Notes: a model not told the origin generated them from the sequence alone. Shown: positions 16,385 through 24,282, numbered from the stretch's first letter. The stretch: 35,432 bases of DNA from Sporolituus thermophilus DSM 23256 (GCF_900102435.1 NZ_FNBU01000029.1:1-35432), one strand, 5' to 3'. Translations and numbers: made by a program.

Positions 16385-16663
16385 TTACCATTTCTTATCA
16401 TCGTCACACTTATCACAAGACTTCTTGCCGCTACAGAAAATATTGATGATGCAGTGGCCATCATGTTTTTTGTCGTCATCCTTGTCATCGTGCTTAAAAT
16501 CGTCGCAGAAAATGTTTATGACGCAGTTACCATCATGTTTCTTGTCGTCATCCTTGCCGTCGTGCTTCATATCGTTGCAGAAAATGTTGATAACGCACTT
16601 GTTATTATCCTTCTTGTCATGACAATTGTCTTTCCAGTCATTTCCTCTGGTATCCTCTCCCAT
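16385..16663 (-). CDS. Small Cys/Asp/His-rich protein of 24-residue tandem repeats
   Basis: The protein has 92 residues and I do not recognise the family. Three repeats each hold a CVINIFC-type core (Cys23/29, 47/53, 71/77) followed by a highly charged stretch such as DDFKHDDKDDDKKHDG. The spacing is exactly 24 residues, or 72 bp in the DNA (units begin near 16434, 16506 and 16578). There is no signal peptide. AAAGGAGGTG lies 5 nt before the ATG, so it is very likely translated. Regular Cys pairs in a hydrophobic strand between Asp/Lys/His-rich loops suggest a stacked, disulfide- or metal-linked structure, perhaps a surface or spore-layer protein; this is speculation. It is flanked by copies A and B of a short direct repeat. 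Confidence 0.7.
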   Translation of the reverse strand: MGEDTRGNDWKDNCHDKKDNNKCVINIFCNDMKHDGKDDDKKHDGNCVINIFCDDFKHDDKDDDKKHDGHCIINIFCSGKKSCDKCDDDKKW

Positions 16664-16918
16664 TAGAGCACCTCCTTTCCGTTATATTGTAATTTTATGC
16701 AATATATAACCTTAATGTTACAGAGTGCCCCTTAAATCAATAAGACCATGGAAGCCGGCTGCGCAAATATAAAAATGAACCCCCGGAAAAACCAGGGCTT
16801 ATATAGTGAAACCCACTTTTTTCCCTCCTCAAATATATTTTTTATTAATACATAATATTCGTCGAAGTAAAATAAGGTAATATTACAAATAAATCTCGCG
16901 CCTGATAAAAATATCTCC
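16664..16918. other. AT-rich intergenic stretch
   Basis: No gene is seen here. It holds the probable promoter region of the repeat-protein gene, direct-repeat copy B (16760-16800) and AT-rich sequence without clear coding signal. Confidence 0.6.
16760..16800 (-). repeat. Short direct repeat copy B
   Basis: It shares TGCG-AA-ATAAAA and GGAAAAACCAGGGCTT with copy A (16337-16373). It can form CCCTGG/CCGGGG followed by T-rich sequence on the minus strand, so it may once have terminated the ferritin gene whose remnant ends at 16919. Confidence 0.55.
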
Positions 16919-17085
16919 CTAATTGGGGCTATTCTCTTTTACTAAGCTCTTTGTCAATGTAAAGCAGAGCTCCGCTCTTTTCCGGGGATCATTTTTGAGT
17001 TTCTCGAAAATTTCGCCTGCCGAAGCTTCTTCTTCCACCTGCTCATTGATGAACCATTGCAGGAAGATCTGCGGCATAATCCTTT
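16919..17085 (-). pseudogene. Ferritin C-terminal remnant
   Basis: The minus strand encodes FLQWFINEQVEEEASAGEIF and continues about 30 residues to a TAG at 16919-16921. The Trp-Phe-x-x-Glu-Gln-Val-Glu-Glu-Glu pattern is characteristic of the last long helix of bacterial ferritins, including the conserved Glu ligand. The preceding three quarters of the gene is missing. Around 17085 the sequence passes, in another frame, into a DUF255 fragment, so the two genes were joined by deletion. Confidence 0.7.
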
Positions 17086-17520
17086 TCCGCTAAAGCTATC
17101 TCCAGTGCCTTCGCTACTCCAGTGCGTTTCCAATAGCGCAACAGGAACATCAAGTTATGCGGCGCAGGAAATTTTGGCGCGGTCCCAAAACCACCATAGT
17201 CAGCATCAGAATAGCGTGTGAATTGCTCGTATGCTTTATCCAATATTTCAGCCGTTAACTTGCCCCTGCCGCGACGGCGGTTCTCAATATCGATCAGCCG
17301 CGTGATCCGGTCACTGGAATTGACCAAGGTCTCCCGGTTGGTCTGCCACTGCTCTTTAACCGTGTTGAGATTAGAGATAATTCCGGGCCTACCCCACTTG
17401 TTCTCCTTGGTAAAATAGGTGCCGACAAAGAAGGGCTTCTTGTCCGGCGTCATGATGATGGTGAGCGGCCATCCGCCCTGCCCTGTGAGCGCCCTAGCAC
17501 ACTGCCATATAAATATGGCT
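17086..17520 (-). pseudogene. DUF255/YyaL fragment
   Basis: About 145 residues match the intact protein encoded at 13984-16062: ALTGQGGWPLTIIMTPDKKP, GTYFTKENKWGRPG, and a DADYGGFGTAPKFPAPHNLM segment. The part containing the CHWCH motif is absent. Near 17500 the frame slips: IYMAVC is readable in one frame but followed by TAG, while LTGQGG continues in another. The 3' side is replaced by the ferritin remnant. The sequence has diverged clearly from the intact copy, so this is not a recent duplication. Confidence 0.8.
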
Positions 17521-17643
17521 CCTGTATATCCTGTGCCATGCATTTAATAGACTCCGCAACAAAGCGGCACATAGAATAAGGTCATACACTTTTTCTTATC
17601 GTACGGCATATCATATATTACTAAGAATACGGGAGGAATAAGC

Positions 17644-18237
17644 ATGGCTAAGCCCACCTGTTCCCCAGCTAAAGCCAGTTATGGCTGTCACCCTTCATGT
17701 ATGCCTGATATGGATGAGTGCCCAAATCATCCTGATTTATATTTACTTAGAGACGCCGCAGCGGATGAGCGCGGGGCGATTGCAGACTATCTGACTTGTG
17801 CAGCTGAAACTTGTTTAGAGATCTTTTTAGATGTAGCCGAAGATGAAATGCGGCATTATGTGGAAACAATGAGGCTTATATCCCTATTTGATCCGGTACA
17901 GGCGGAGATGCTGGAGGAGCAAGACCTAGATTTTCTGGTGATGAAACGGCCAGGTAAACCAAAATGGCCACCTACTAAAAAGGCCCAATATAAACAAGAC
18001 GTTGAGGTAGTCTCCCCAAATAAAAAAGACCTGCCCGCAATACATTGCTTAACAAAAGCCATCCAAGATGAACTGCATGCGATAAATAAATATCAACGAT
18101 ATATGAACGAAGCCGAAGATCCTCGCGTAAAGAATCATTTTTGCGAACTCATGAACGATGAAAAGGAACATGTCGCAGAATTCACTGCCGCCTTGTTTAA
18201 GTTGACTCACGAACCTCTACCAGAGGAAACCGATTGA
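17644..18237 (+). CDS. Ferritin-like di-iron protein
   Basis: The protein has 197 residues. Two helical segments carry the ferritin/rubrerythrin-type pattern of Glu followed by ExxH: DERGAIADY with EDEMRHYVE, and DELHAINKY with NDEKEHVAEF, giving the ligands of a di-iron site in a four-helix bundle. A Cys-rich N-terminus (four Cys in the first 26 residues, CSPAKASYGCHPSCMPDMDEC) precedes the bundle and could be a metal or redox site. There is no rubredoxin domain. GGAGGAATAAGC leads to ATG 17644. Roles in peroxide or iron handling are usual for relatives. It stands alone between decayed genes, with a terminator hairpin at 18318. Confidence 0.75.
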   Translation: MAKPTCSPAKASYGCHPSCMPDMDECPNHPDLYLLRDAAADERGAIADYLTCAAETCLEIFLDVAEDEMRHYVETMRLISLFDPVQAEMLEEQDLDFLVMKRPGKPKWPPTKKAQYKQDVEVVSPNKKDLPAIHCLTKAIQDELHAINKYQRYMNEAEDPRVKNHFCELMNDEKEHVAEFTAALFKLTHEPLPEETD

Positions 18238-18317
18238 TCAATGAACCATCATTACCAATGGTCCCCTCATATGTGTACCGATCGTTTCATGGTAATAAAA
18301 TTGATCTCAGAAGACCT

Positions 18318-18354
18318 AAAGGAAATGCCTAGCTTTCAGCAAGGCACTTCCTTT
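18318..18354 (+). terminator. Probable terminator of the ferritin-like gene
   Basis: AAAGGAAATGCC and GGCACTTCCTTT pair with one mismatch around a 13-nt loop. The T-run after it is weak (GCGTTTTC). Confidence 0.5.
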
Positions 18355-18415
18355 CGCGTTTTCACCTCAATTTTCGTACCAATTATCCCATGAATAATCC
18401 TGCCGGGATTTTTCA

Positions 18416-19807
18416 GTGCTGGTACTTAGAAATTTCTTGTTTGAAGGAGGCCTTTTGTGTTCATGGACTAGCAGTTTCAGATTTTATGCCAGTGCCAGGG
18501 TGGGACGGCAGGTTTTCATTTTTTGCTACTCAGCCGGTGGTACAGACGCCGTGTATATGGCCCAGCGCATTTGTGGCATTTGCTCTACGGCACACGGTGC
18601 TGTCGCAAGTTACCTCCTGGACGAATTATACGACAACGACATTGACGAAAACGCCCAGTATTTACGAAACATTATGTTCGCGGCCGATTTTCTACAAAAC
18701 CATATCCGCCACTTCTACTTCTTTGGATTGCCTGACTTTGTCATCATGCCGAAGCAACCACCTTTTGTGAGCCAAAATTGCTATGACTGCCGCCTCGATG
18801 ACGAAGATAACCGACGCTTAGCAGGCCATTACATCGAAGCCGTCAAGGCGGCCGAAAAAAGCCACCAGATTTTGGCCCTGTTCGGCGGCAAAGCGCCGCA
18901 TCAGCATAGTTTCGTGCATGGAGGGGTTGCGGTATCACCTACGGCGGATAAAATTAACCAGGCCGTTGCGCTTAACCGTGATATCCACGATTTTGTCCAA
19001 CGGTACATGATTCCTGACACCGAGTTAATCGCCCGTTGCTACGAGGACTACTACCATATCGGGAAAACCCCCGGCCGCTTCTTATCTTTCGGCCTATTCC
19101 GTTTCGGCCGGAAAAACGACCAAGTACTCTGGAAAGCTGGCGTTCTCGACAATGGCAGGTTAACTCAGCCAGAGCTGAATTTGATACAAGAAGATATCAC
19201 AAAAGCGTGGTTCGAGCGGGCGAAATGGATGGAGGAAGGAGAAGTACGCCCCGCCCCACGTAAACCAGGCGCCTATACTTGGACTAAAGCCGTACTCTAC
19301 CGTGGGCAACATTACGAAGGTGGCCCTTTAGCCCGCATGACGATAAACGGTTTTTATAGAGGCGGCACATCCACAATGGACCGAATTGTGGCCCGCTCTT
19401 TAGAAACTCTTTTTATAACGGAACTCATGGAAAAATGGTTACATAAGTTAAAACCCGGCAAACCACCGATCAACCAAAAGAAGGAGCTTGTTCGTAGCCA
19501 AGCCATCGCCGTAACCGATGCCATGCGCGGGGCGTTACTCCATTGTGCCTATGTTGAAGGTGAACAGGTGGAAAAGTACGATATCATCACCCCGACAGCT
19601 TGGAACTTTTCCCCTAAAAACAATTCTGGTAATCGAGGGCCGGCGGAAAACGCTCTTGTCGGCACGGTAATTCCATCTCCCGAGCTCAAGTATGTAATCC
19701 CTGGCCGTATCATCCGGTCGTTCGACCCCTGTATTTCCTGTGCCACTCATTTTGTGGAATATCGCACGAACAATGCCAACAAAACGCTTACCGGTAAATC
19801 CGTTTAG
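18416..19807 (+). pseudogene. Orphan [NiFe] hydrogenase large subunit with degenerate 5' end
   Basis: From about codon 36 to the end the product is a good large subunit: DAVYMAQRICGICSTAHG (L1) and SFDPCISCATHF (L2), about 410 residues in between without a stop. The first 35 or so residues (MLVLRNFLFEGGLLCSWTSS...) show no sign of the conserved N-terminal strand, and the expected FRGFE-type segment before GGTDAVYMAQ is shortened (QVFIFCYSAGG). A GAAGGAGG ribosome site at about 18441 leads only to a short frame ending in TAG. No small-subunit gene is near. It is not a close copy of the large subunit at 12528. I infer a formerly functional gene cut at its 5' side; it might still make protein from GTG 18416. 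Confidence 0.7.
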
Positions 19808-19820
19808 GAATTGCCTTTGC

Positions 19821-19849
19821 TTGACATGCCGGCCGTCATACCGTATTGT
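19821..19849 (+). promoter_or_regulatory. Possible sigma-A promoter for the TANGO2-family gene
   Basis: TTGACA and TATTGT are separated by 17 nt. The start codon lies about 100 nt downstream. Confidence 0.4.
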
Positions 19850-19947
19850 TTTAGTAGGTTAAAGCCATTCACCGTTTTCGCTGCTTATGTTTCATAATAG
19901 CGCATTAACAAACGAGGGATAGCAACCAAGAGAAGGAGCCGCCGGTC

Positions 19948-20724
19948 ATGTGTATAATTTTATTCGCTTATCGTCACCACCCTCGGTATTGGTTGATAAT
20001 GGCCGCCAACCGGGATGAGTTTTACCGCCGCCCCAGCGCACCGGCTCACTTTTGGCCAGACTGGCCGGCGATACTCGCCGGCCGCGACCTTGAGCATATG
20101 GGCACATGGCTGGGCATAACGAAAAACGGCCGCTTGGCGGCACTGACCAATTACCGGGACCCGACCAGCTACCGCCCGGACGCCCTGTCACGCGGCAAAC
20201 TGGTCAGCGGCTACCTGGGCAGCGACCAGCCGCCACCGGCGTACCTGGCGGCAGTCGACCGCCAGGCCGGTCAGTACAACGGCTTCAACCTGCTGGTCGG
20301 CGACACGGCCGGGCTATGGTACTATTCTAACCGGCACAATACCATTATTTCGGTTGCTCCCGGCATCCACGGCCTTAGCAACCACTTGCTGAACACACCT
20401 TGGCCGAAAATAGTCGCAGGGCGCCAAAAACTGGCCGCTTGCTTGGCAGCCGACGACGTCGAGGAGGACAATCTCTGGGACATTCTCGCCGACAGACAGC
20501 CAGCGCCGGATCATGAGCTGCCTGCGACCGGCGTCAGTTTGGAGCTTGAACGCGCCTTTTCGCCTATATTTGTCGCTACCCCGGACTACGGCACCCGCAC
20601 GGGCACCCTGCTGCTGATTGACTATGCCGGCAATGTCCGGTTCCTGGAAAAGACCTATTCTCCCGCCGGGGACAGCATCGCAACCAGGGAATATAGCTTT
20701 AAGCTGCGGCAGCGGCCGCAATAA
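19948..20724 (+). CDS. TANGO2/NRDE-family protein
   Basis: The protein has 258 residues and starts MCIILFAYRHHPRYWLIMAA followed by Asn-Arg-Asp-Glu (21-24), the motif that names the NRDE family. LAGRDLEHMGTWLGI and ALTNYRDP are also typical. The fold is related to Ntn hydrolases, with Cys2 at the position of a nucleophile. The cellular role of bacterial members is not settled; haem or lipid handling has been proposed for eukaryotic TANGO2. AAGGAG lies 9 nt before the ATG. It is a single gene followed by a decayed hairpin repeat. Confidence 0.88.
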   Translation: MCIILFAYRHHPRYWLIMAANRDEFYRRPSAPAHFWPDWPAILAGRDLEHMGTWLGITKNGRLAALTNYRDPTSYRPDALSRGKLVSGYLGSDQPPPAYLAAVDRQAGQYNGFNLLVGDTAGLWYYSNRHNTIISVAPGIHGLSNHLLNTPWPKIVAGRQKLAACLAADDVEEDNLWDILADRQPAPDHELPATGVSLELERAFSPIFVATPDYGTRTGTLLLIDYAGNVRFLEKTYSPAGDSIATREYSFKLRQRPQ

Positions 20725-20727
20725 AAA

Positions 20728-20762
20728 AATTCGGCGAGACTTTGCCATCCCGCCGGGTACTG
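20728..20762. repeat. Hairpin repeat copy 3 (decayed)
   Basis: TTCGGCGAGACTTTGCCATC followed by CCGCCGGGTACTG is a degenerate version of the hairpins at 13937 and 25123. It lies just after the TANGO2-family stop, between convergent genes. Confidence 0.6.
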
Positions 20763-20797
20763 TTAGCATGACCGCCGTATTTTGGGACGGAAAAAGT

Positions 20798-21451
20798 TTA
20801 GTGCGCAGCGATAAATTTATCAAGCTCGGCATGCCACTCATCCGGCTCGAAAGTCCCCGGGAAAGTATCTTCCCCGAACAAAAGGTCAACTATATACCGG
20901 GGTTTTTTACCGCCGATGTACATGGCTTTACAACAGGACACGCAATATACGACCACATCTTCAACCGGCATTTCGGCCGCCCGCTTTTTCATCTGCTCTT
21001 TTACCTGCTCCACCGGCAGCACCCCGTAGTAACTGTCGCCGCAGCAAGTGCCCTCTGTCCGCGTCTTAGCCGGTTCCACAACATTTATGTTCATTTTCTT
21101 GAGTAGCGTCCTAATCGCGTTATGAACTCTTTCCTGGTGGCGGGTGGGACAAGCGTCCAGTATCGTCATGCTTTTCCCCTGGTAATCAGGGAACTGGAAC
21201 GCCTTGCTTTCGGTCAGCACTTCCCAAAGCGATACTGTAGTTATGCCCTCATAAAGCTCCCGATACCGCCTGTCGCATCCTGGACAGGTGTTTATCACCT
21301 GGGTGCCTGCCGGCAGCTTCGGTTCATGCCGGCAGCAAAGCAAATGTTCCTCAATGTCGCCTAAATCTTGGTTTAAAAATTCAAACATTTTTTTGCCAAG
21401 CTGCGGCTTGTATATCATCAATGCGCAGCCGGGCGCAAACACTTTTTTCAT
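20798..21451 (-). CDS. CCG-domain Fe-S protein (HdrB-like)
   Basis: The 217-residue protein has the cysteine-rich CCG signatures of heterodisulfide reductase subunit B and related proteins: APGCALMIY, HLLCCRHEP, NTCPGCDRRY, GTCCGDSYYG and YCVSCCKAM. In relatives these bind a non-cubane or standard [4Fe-4S] cluster that handles thiols or disulfides. It stands alone, with GGAGG 7 nt before ATG 21451, divergent from the DUF134 operon with a gap of about 210 bp. The partner is unknown. Confidence 0.8.
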   Translation of the reverse strand: MKKVFAPGCALMIYKPQLGKKMFEFLNQDLGDIEEHLLCCRHEPKLPAGTQVINTCPGCDRRYRELYEGITTVSLWEVLTESKAFQFPDYQGKSMTILDACPTRHQERVHNAIRTLLKKMNINVVEPAKTRTEGTCCGDSYYGVLPVEQVKEQMKKRAAEMPVEDVVVYCVSCCKAMYIGGKKPRYIVDLLFGEDTFPGTFEPDEWHAELDKFIAAH

Positions 21452-21596
21452 GTCATACCTCCGCGTTGCGTTATAGTATTATAAAAACATCTTACCATAT
21501 CAAAGGCAGCATTTCGTCCTGAATTTTGCTAACTAATTTTTATCATTAGCCATTGAAAACCCGCCGGCATAGTAGGGAGACAAAACGCAAAAAATA

Positions 21597-21625
21597 TTGA
21601 CACTTAACCAAAAATGCTATATATT
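21597..21625 (+). promoter_or_regulatory. Sigma-A promoter of the DUF134 operon
   Basis: TTGACA (21597-21602), 17 nt, TATATT (21620-21625). The predicted start point falls within the palindrome at 21628-21647. Confidence 0.8.
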
Positions 21626-21627
21626 GA

Positions 21628-21647
21628 TTTTGAAACATATTTCAAAA
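21628..21647. promoter_or_regulatory. Operator candidate 1 (TTTTGAAA-N4-TTTCAAAA)
   Basis: This is a perfect 8+4+8 palindrome just downstream of the -10 box, where a bound protein would block transcription. It shares the TGAAA-N4-TTTCA core with the site at 22109-22128. The DUF134 protein encoded next is the obvious candidate to bind it. Confidence 0.65.
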
Positions 21648-21663
21648 ACACGAAAGGAGCGCC

Positions 21664-22092
21664 ATGGGTCGTCCACACAAAGAACGCCGCATCGAACAAC
21701 TCCCACCCGTTACCCACTACAAACCTGCCGGTGTACCGCTCAGAAATATCACTGAAGAAATGGTAATAACGGTTGAAGAAATGGAAGCCATGCGCCTGGC
21801 TGACATCGAACAGCTTGACCAGGCAACCGCTGCCGAACGCATGGACATATCACCCGCCACTTTCAACCGGCTTTTAAGCAGTGCACACAAAAAAATTGCG
21901 ACTGCGCTCTGGCAAGGTTATGCCTTACGCATCGAAGGCGGCAATTTCCGCATTGCCGGCCAACGTCCGTCGGGCCGTTTTGTCTGTCAGGCATGCGGCC
22001 ACCAATGGGCGGCTCCGCGCGGCCACGGACATTGCGGACGCCATACAACTTGTCCGGCCTGTCTGTCGCCAAACGTCAGCCGTCAACAATAA
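21664..22092 (+). CDS. DUF134-family DNA-binding protein
   Basis: The protein has 142 residues. After the family-typical MGRPHKERRIEQLPP start comes a sigma-70 region 4-like helix-turn-helix (EEMEAMRLADIEQLDQATAA through SPATFNRLLSSAHKKIATAL). The C-terminus carries a probable zinc site: CQACGHQW, CGRHTTCPAC. Family members sit next to NifX- and MinD-type genes and are presumed regulators. AAAGGAG lies 4 nt before ATG 21664. The gene is preceded by a good promoter and a palindrome, so autoregulation is likely. Confidence 0.85.
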   Translation: MGRPHKERRIEQLPPVTHYKPAGVPLRNITEEMVITVEEMEAMRLADIEQLDQATAAERMDISPATFNRLLSSAHKKIATALWQGYALRIEGGNFRIAGQRPSGRFVCQACGHQWAAPRGHGHCGRHTTCPACLSPNVSRQQ

Positions 22093-22108
22093 TCTTTTTT
22101 TAACTTTA

Positions 22109-22128
22109 TTATGAAATATATTTCATAA
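22109..22128. promoter_or_regulatory. Operator candidate 2 (TTATGAAA-N4-TTTCATAA)
   Basis: This is a perfect 8+4+8 palindrome between the DUF134 gene and the DUF5320 gene, with the same core and spacing as candidate 1. It ends about 10 nt before the ribosome site of the downstream genes, so it may control them separately. Confidence 0.65.
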
Positions 22129-22151
22129 AATAACGAAAGGAGGTGAATACT

Positions 22152-22472
22152 ATGCCTGGCAGCGATGGAACCGGTCCTTTTGGCACCGGCCCGCTTGGCC
22201 GCGGTTTGGGCGGCTGTCTGGGGGCTATTACCGCCTTCGGCCGTGGCATAGGCCGCGGGTTAGGCTTTGGCCGTGGCATGGGCCGCGGCTGCGGCATGGG
22301 CTTGGGGGGTTGCCGCGGCATGGGCCGCGTGGCCGCCAGCACCCAGGGAGCGTCGGCCATGATGAGCGCCGAACAACTGCAAATGATGGCCGACCAGCTG
22401 GAAAAGCGGGCAGCTTACCTACGCAGCCTGACCAACAAATCCACTCAAGAAACGGCGGAAGAAAATAAATAA
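22152..22472 (+). CDS. DUF5320-type Gly/Arg/Met-rich small protein
   Basis: The protein has 106 residues. It opens with PGSDGTGPFGTGPLGRGLGG, as is typical of DUF5320 proteins. A glycine-rich stretch with repeated GRGMGRG units and three Cys follows, and a short helical tail (SAEQLQMMADQLEKRAAYL) ends it. Family members accompany NifX/MinD genes in anaerobes; the function is unknown. AAAGGAGGTG lies 6 nt before ATG 22152; an in-frame GTG at 22143 is part of that ribosome site and is not used. Confidence 0.8.
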   Translation: MPGSDGTGPFGTGPLGRGLGGCLGAITAFGRGIGRGLGFGRGMGRGCGMGLGGCRGMGRVAASTQGASAMMSAEQLQMMADQLEKRAAYLRSLTNKSTQETAEENK

Positions 22473-22500
22473 TCTTCTGCCGTTTAGCGGAGGTATTGAT

Positions 22501-23367
22501 GTGATTATCAGTATTGCCAGCGGCAAGGGAGGGACTGGCAAGACCTCCCTTGCCCTCCTTCTTGCCAGCGTCCGCCCCGGCGTAACCGTCGCCGATTGCG
22601 ACGTGGAAGAGCCCAACTGCCATTTGCTCTTATCTCCCGCGTGGCAGGACAATGACACCAATATCAGCGTAATGACCCCGGTGCTTGATGTCGGCCGTTG
22701 CACTGGCTGCGGCCGCTGCAGCGAAGTCTGCTTGTTTAATGCTATTGCTATCGCTGGCGGCAAGGCGGTAATCTTTGACGAACTTTGCCACAGCTGCGGC
22801 GGTTGCCTCCTTGCCTGCCCCACATCCGCCCTGACTGAAGGTACGAAAACCATTGGCGTCATCAACTCCGGGATGGCTTCCGTCTTCCCCGGCGTCCAGT
22901 TGGTAAGCGGCCACCTGCGAGTAGGCGCGCCTAGTGCCACACCGCTCATTAAAGCGGTAAAAAAAGCATTAGCCGCACAGGCCGGCGACATCATTGTCGA
23001 TTGTCCGCCCGGCACCGCTTGTGCGATGGTAGCGGCGGTAGCTGGCAGCGACGTGTGTTTGCTGGTCACCGAACCCACTCCGTTTGGCCGCCATGATCTG
23101 GAACTGGCGATTGGTATTGTCCGTCTGCTTAACTTGCCAGCTGGAGTTATTATCAACAAAAGCGATCCGACCGCCGACCACATCATCGAGGATTTGTGCC
23201 GCGAACACGCGCTGCCAGTTATCGCCAAGCTGCCATATAGCCCGGATTTCGCCCGCCACTACGCGGCTGGCCGGATTAGTCAGGAATTTGCCGCCATCGC
23301 CAGCCAAATTTGGGACTGGCTTGCGGCCGCGAAGGAGGCATCCGCATGCAAGAACTTGTCATCGTAA
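22501..23367 (+). CDS. MinD/Mrp-type ATPase with inserted ferredoxin domain (first copy)
   Basis: The protein has 288 residues. The deviant Walker A motif SGKGGTGKTSLA is at residues 7-18. A 2[4Fe-4S] ferredoxin is inserted near residues 62-110 (CTGCGRCSEVC, CHSCGGCLLAC). The ATPase resumes with DIIVDCPPGT. Such fused ATPases occur in pairs beside NifX-type proteins and are thought to work in Fe-S or metal-cofactor assembly or transfer. The start is GTG 22501 with GGAGG 7 nt upstream. Its 3' end overlaps the next gene by 22 nt, so the two are translationally linked and may form a heterodimer. Confidence 0.88.
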   Translation: MIISIASGKGGTGKTSLALLLASVRPGVTVADCDVEEPNCHLLLSPAWQDNDTNISVMTPVLDVGRCTGCGRCSEVCLFNAIAIAGGKAVIFDELCHSCGGCLLACPTSALTEGTKTIGVINSGMASVFPGVQLVSGHLRVGAPSATPLIKAVKKALAAQAGDIIVDCPPGTACAMVAAVAGSDVCLLVTEPTPFGRHDLELAIGIVRLLNLPAGVIINKSDPTADHIIEDLCREHALPVIAKLPYSPDFARHYAAGRISQEFAAIASQIWDWLAAAKEASACKNLSS

Positions 23368-24269
23368 GCGGCAAGGGCGGTACCGGCAAAACCAGCATCG
23401 CGGCGGCACTAGCCTATCTGGCTCCGCACAAAGTCATTGCCGACTGCGACGTTGACGCCGCTAACTTTCATCTTATTGCCGGCGCCGCCGAGCGGGAAGC
23501 GCATGGGTTTACCGCCGGGTTTGAGCCAGAAATTGACCAAACACGCTGCACGAACTGCGGTGTGTGCACCCGTCTGTGCCGGTTTGACGCCATCACCAGC
23601 GGCACGCTCTCATCGCCGCTAGACTGTGAGGGCTGCGGCGTGTGCGCCTTCAACTGTCCCCAGCACGCCATTGCCATGCGGGAAAAAGAAGCTGGCCATT
23701 GGTTTATCGCCGATACCCGCCTGGGCCTGCTCGTGCATGCTAAGTTGGGGCTGGCGGTGGAAAACTCGGGCAAACTGGTAAGTAAGGTTCGCCAAGAAGC
23801 GAAAAAACTCGCTACCGCTCATAAATATCCGTTAATCATCACCGACGGTCCGCCTGGTATCGGCTGCCCGGCGATCGCGGCCATTTCCGGCGCCAGTCTG
23901 GTCTTAGCCGTTGTGGAGCCCACGCTGCCCAGCCGGCATGATCTCAAGCGGCTGGCCAGCCTGGTTAAACATTTTCAGTTGCCGCTTGCCGTTTGTATCA
24001 ACAAAAGCGACTTGCATACAGAAAACACCAATGCCATCGCTGCCTGGTGCGCCGATGCCGCTATCCCCGTCGTTGGCCGCATCCCCTACAGCGATGCGTT
24101 CCGGACAGCGGTAAACCAAGGCAAAACCGTCATGGACACTGACGATACCAGCGTAAAAGAACCGCTAACGTCCATGTGGCGCAATCTGGCAGCAATGCTG
24201 GGTATAGCCGACAGGAGCAACACGTCGTTTTTTTGGTCGCGCTGGCTAAGCAAATTTAAACAATGGTGA
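23346..24269 (+). CDS. MinD/Mrp-type ATPase with inserted ferredoxin domain (second copy)
   Basis: This 307-residue paralogue of the preceding protein has the P-loop VSGKGGTGKTSIA, ferredoxin insert CTNCGVCTRLC and CEGCGVCAFNC, and ITDGPPGIGCPA as the switch region. AAGGAGG lies 7 nt before ATG 23346, inside the end of the upstream gene. A short aromatic/basic tail (TSFFWSRWLSKFKQW) may touch the membrane. Paired with its neighbour it probably delivers or inserts a metal cofactor; the target is unknown. Confidence 0.88.
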   Translation: MQELVIVSGKGGTGKTSIAAALAYLAPHKVIADCDVDAANFHLIAGAAEREAHGFTAGFEPEIDQTRCTNCGVCTRLCRFDAITSGTLSSPLDCEGCGVCAFNCPQHAIAMREKEAGHWFIADTRLGLLVHAKLGLAVENSGKLVSKVRQEAKKLATAHKYPLIITDGPPGIGCPAIAAISGASLVLAVVEPTLPSRHDLKRLASLVKHFQLPLAVCINKSDLHTENTNAIAAWCADAAIPVVGRIPYSDAFRTAVNQGKTVMDTDDTSVKEPLTSMWRNLAAMLGIADRSNTSFFWSRWLSKFKQW

Positions 24270-24282
24270 AAGTGAGGGGTAT

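Noticed and set aside
16434-16610. 72-bp tandem repeats as a CRISPR-like or satellite array
   Set aside because: The repeats adjoin without spacers and keep the coding frame; they are the repeats of the small protein gene.
16454-16666. Plus-strand hydrophobic repeat frame opposite the 24-residue-repeat gene
   Set aside because: It has no ribosome site, whereas the minus strand has an excellent one. The hydrophobic pattern is the mirror of Asp/Lys/His codons, so it is a shadow.
18441-18475. Amber (TAG) read-through or pyrrolysine at the start of the orphan hydrogenase gene
   Set aside because: The frame after the GAAGGAGG site and TAG does not encode hydrogenase sequence, so read-through would not restore the protein.
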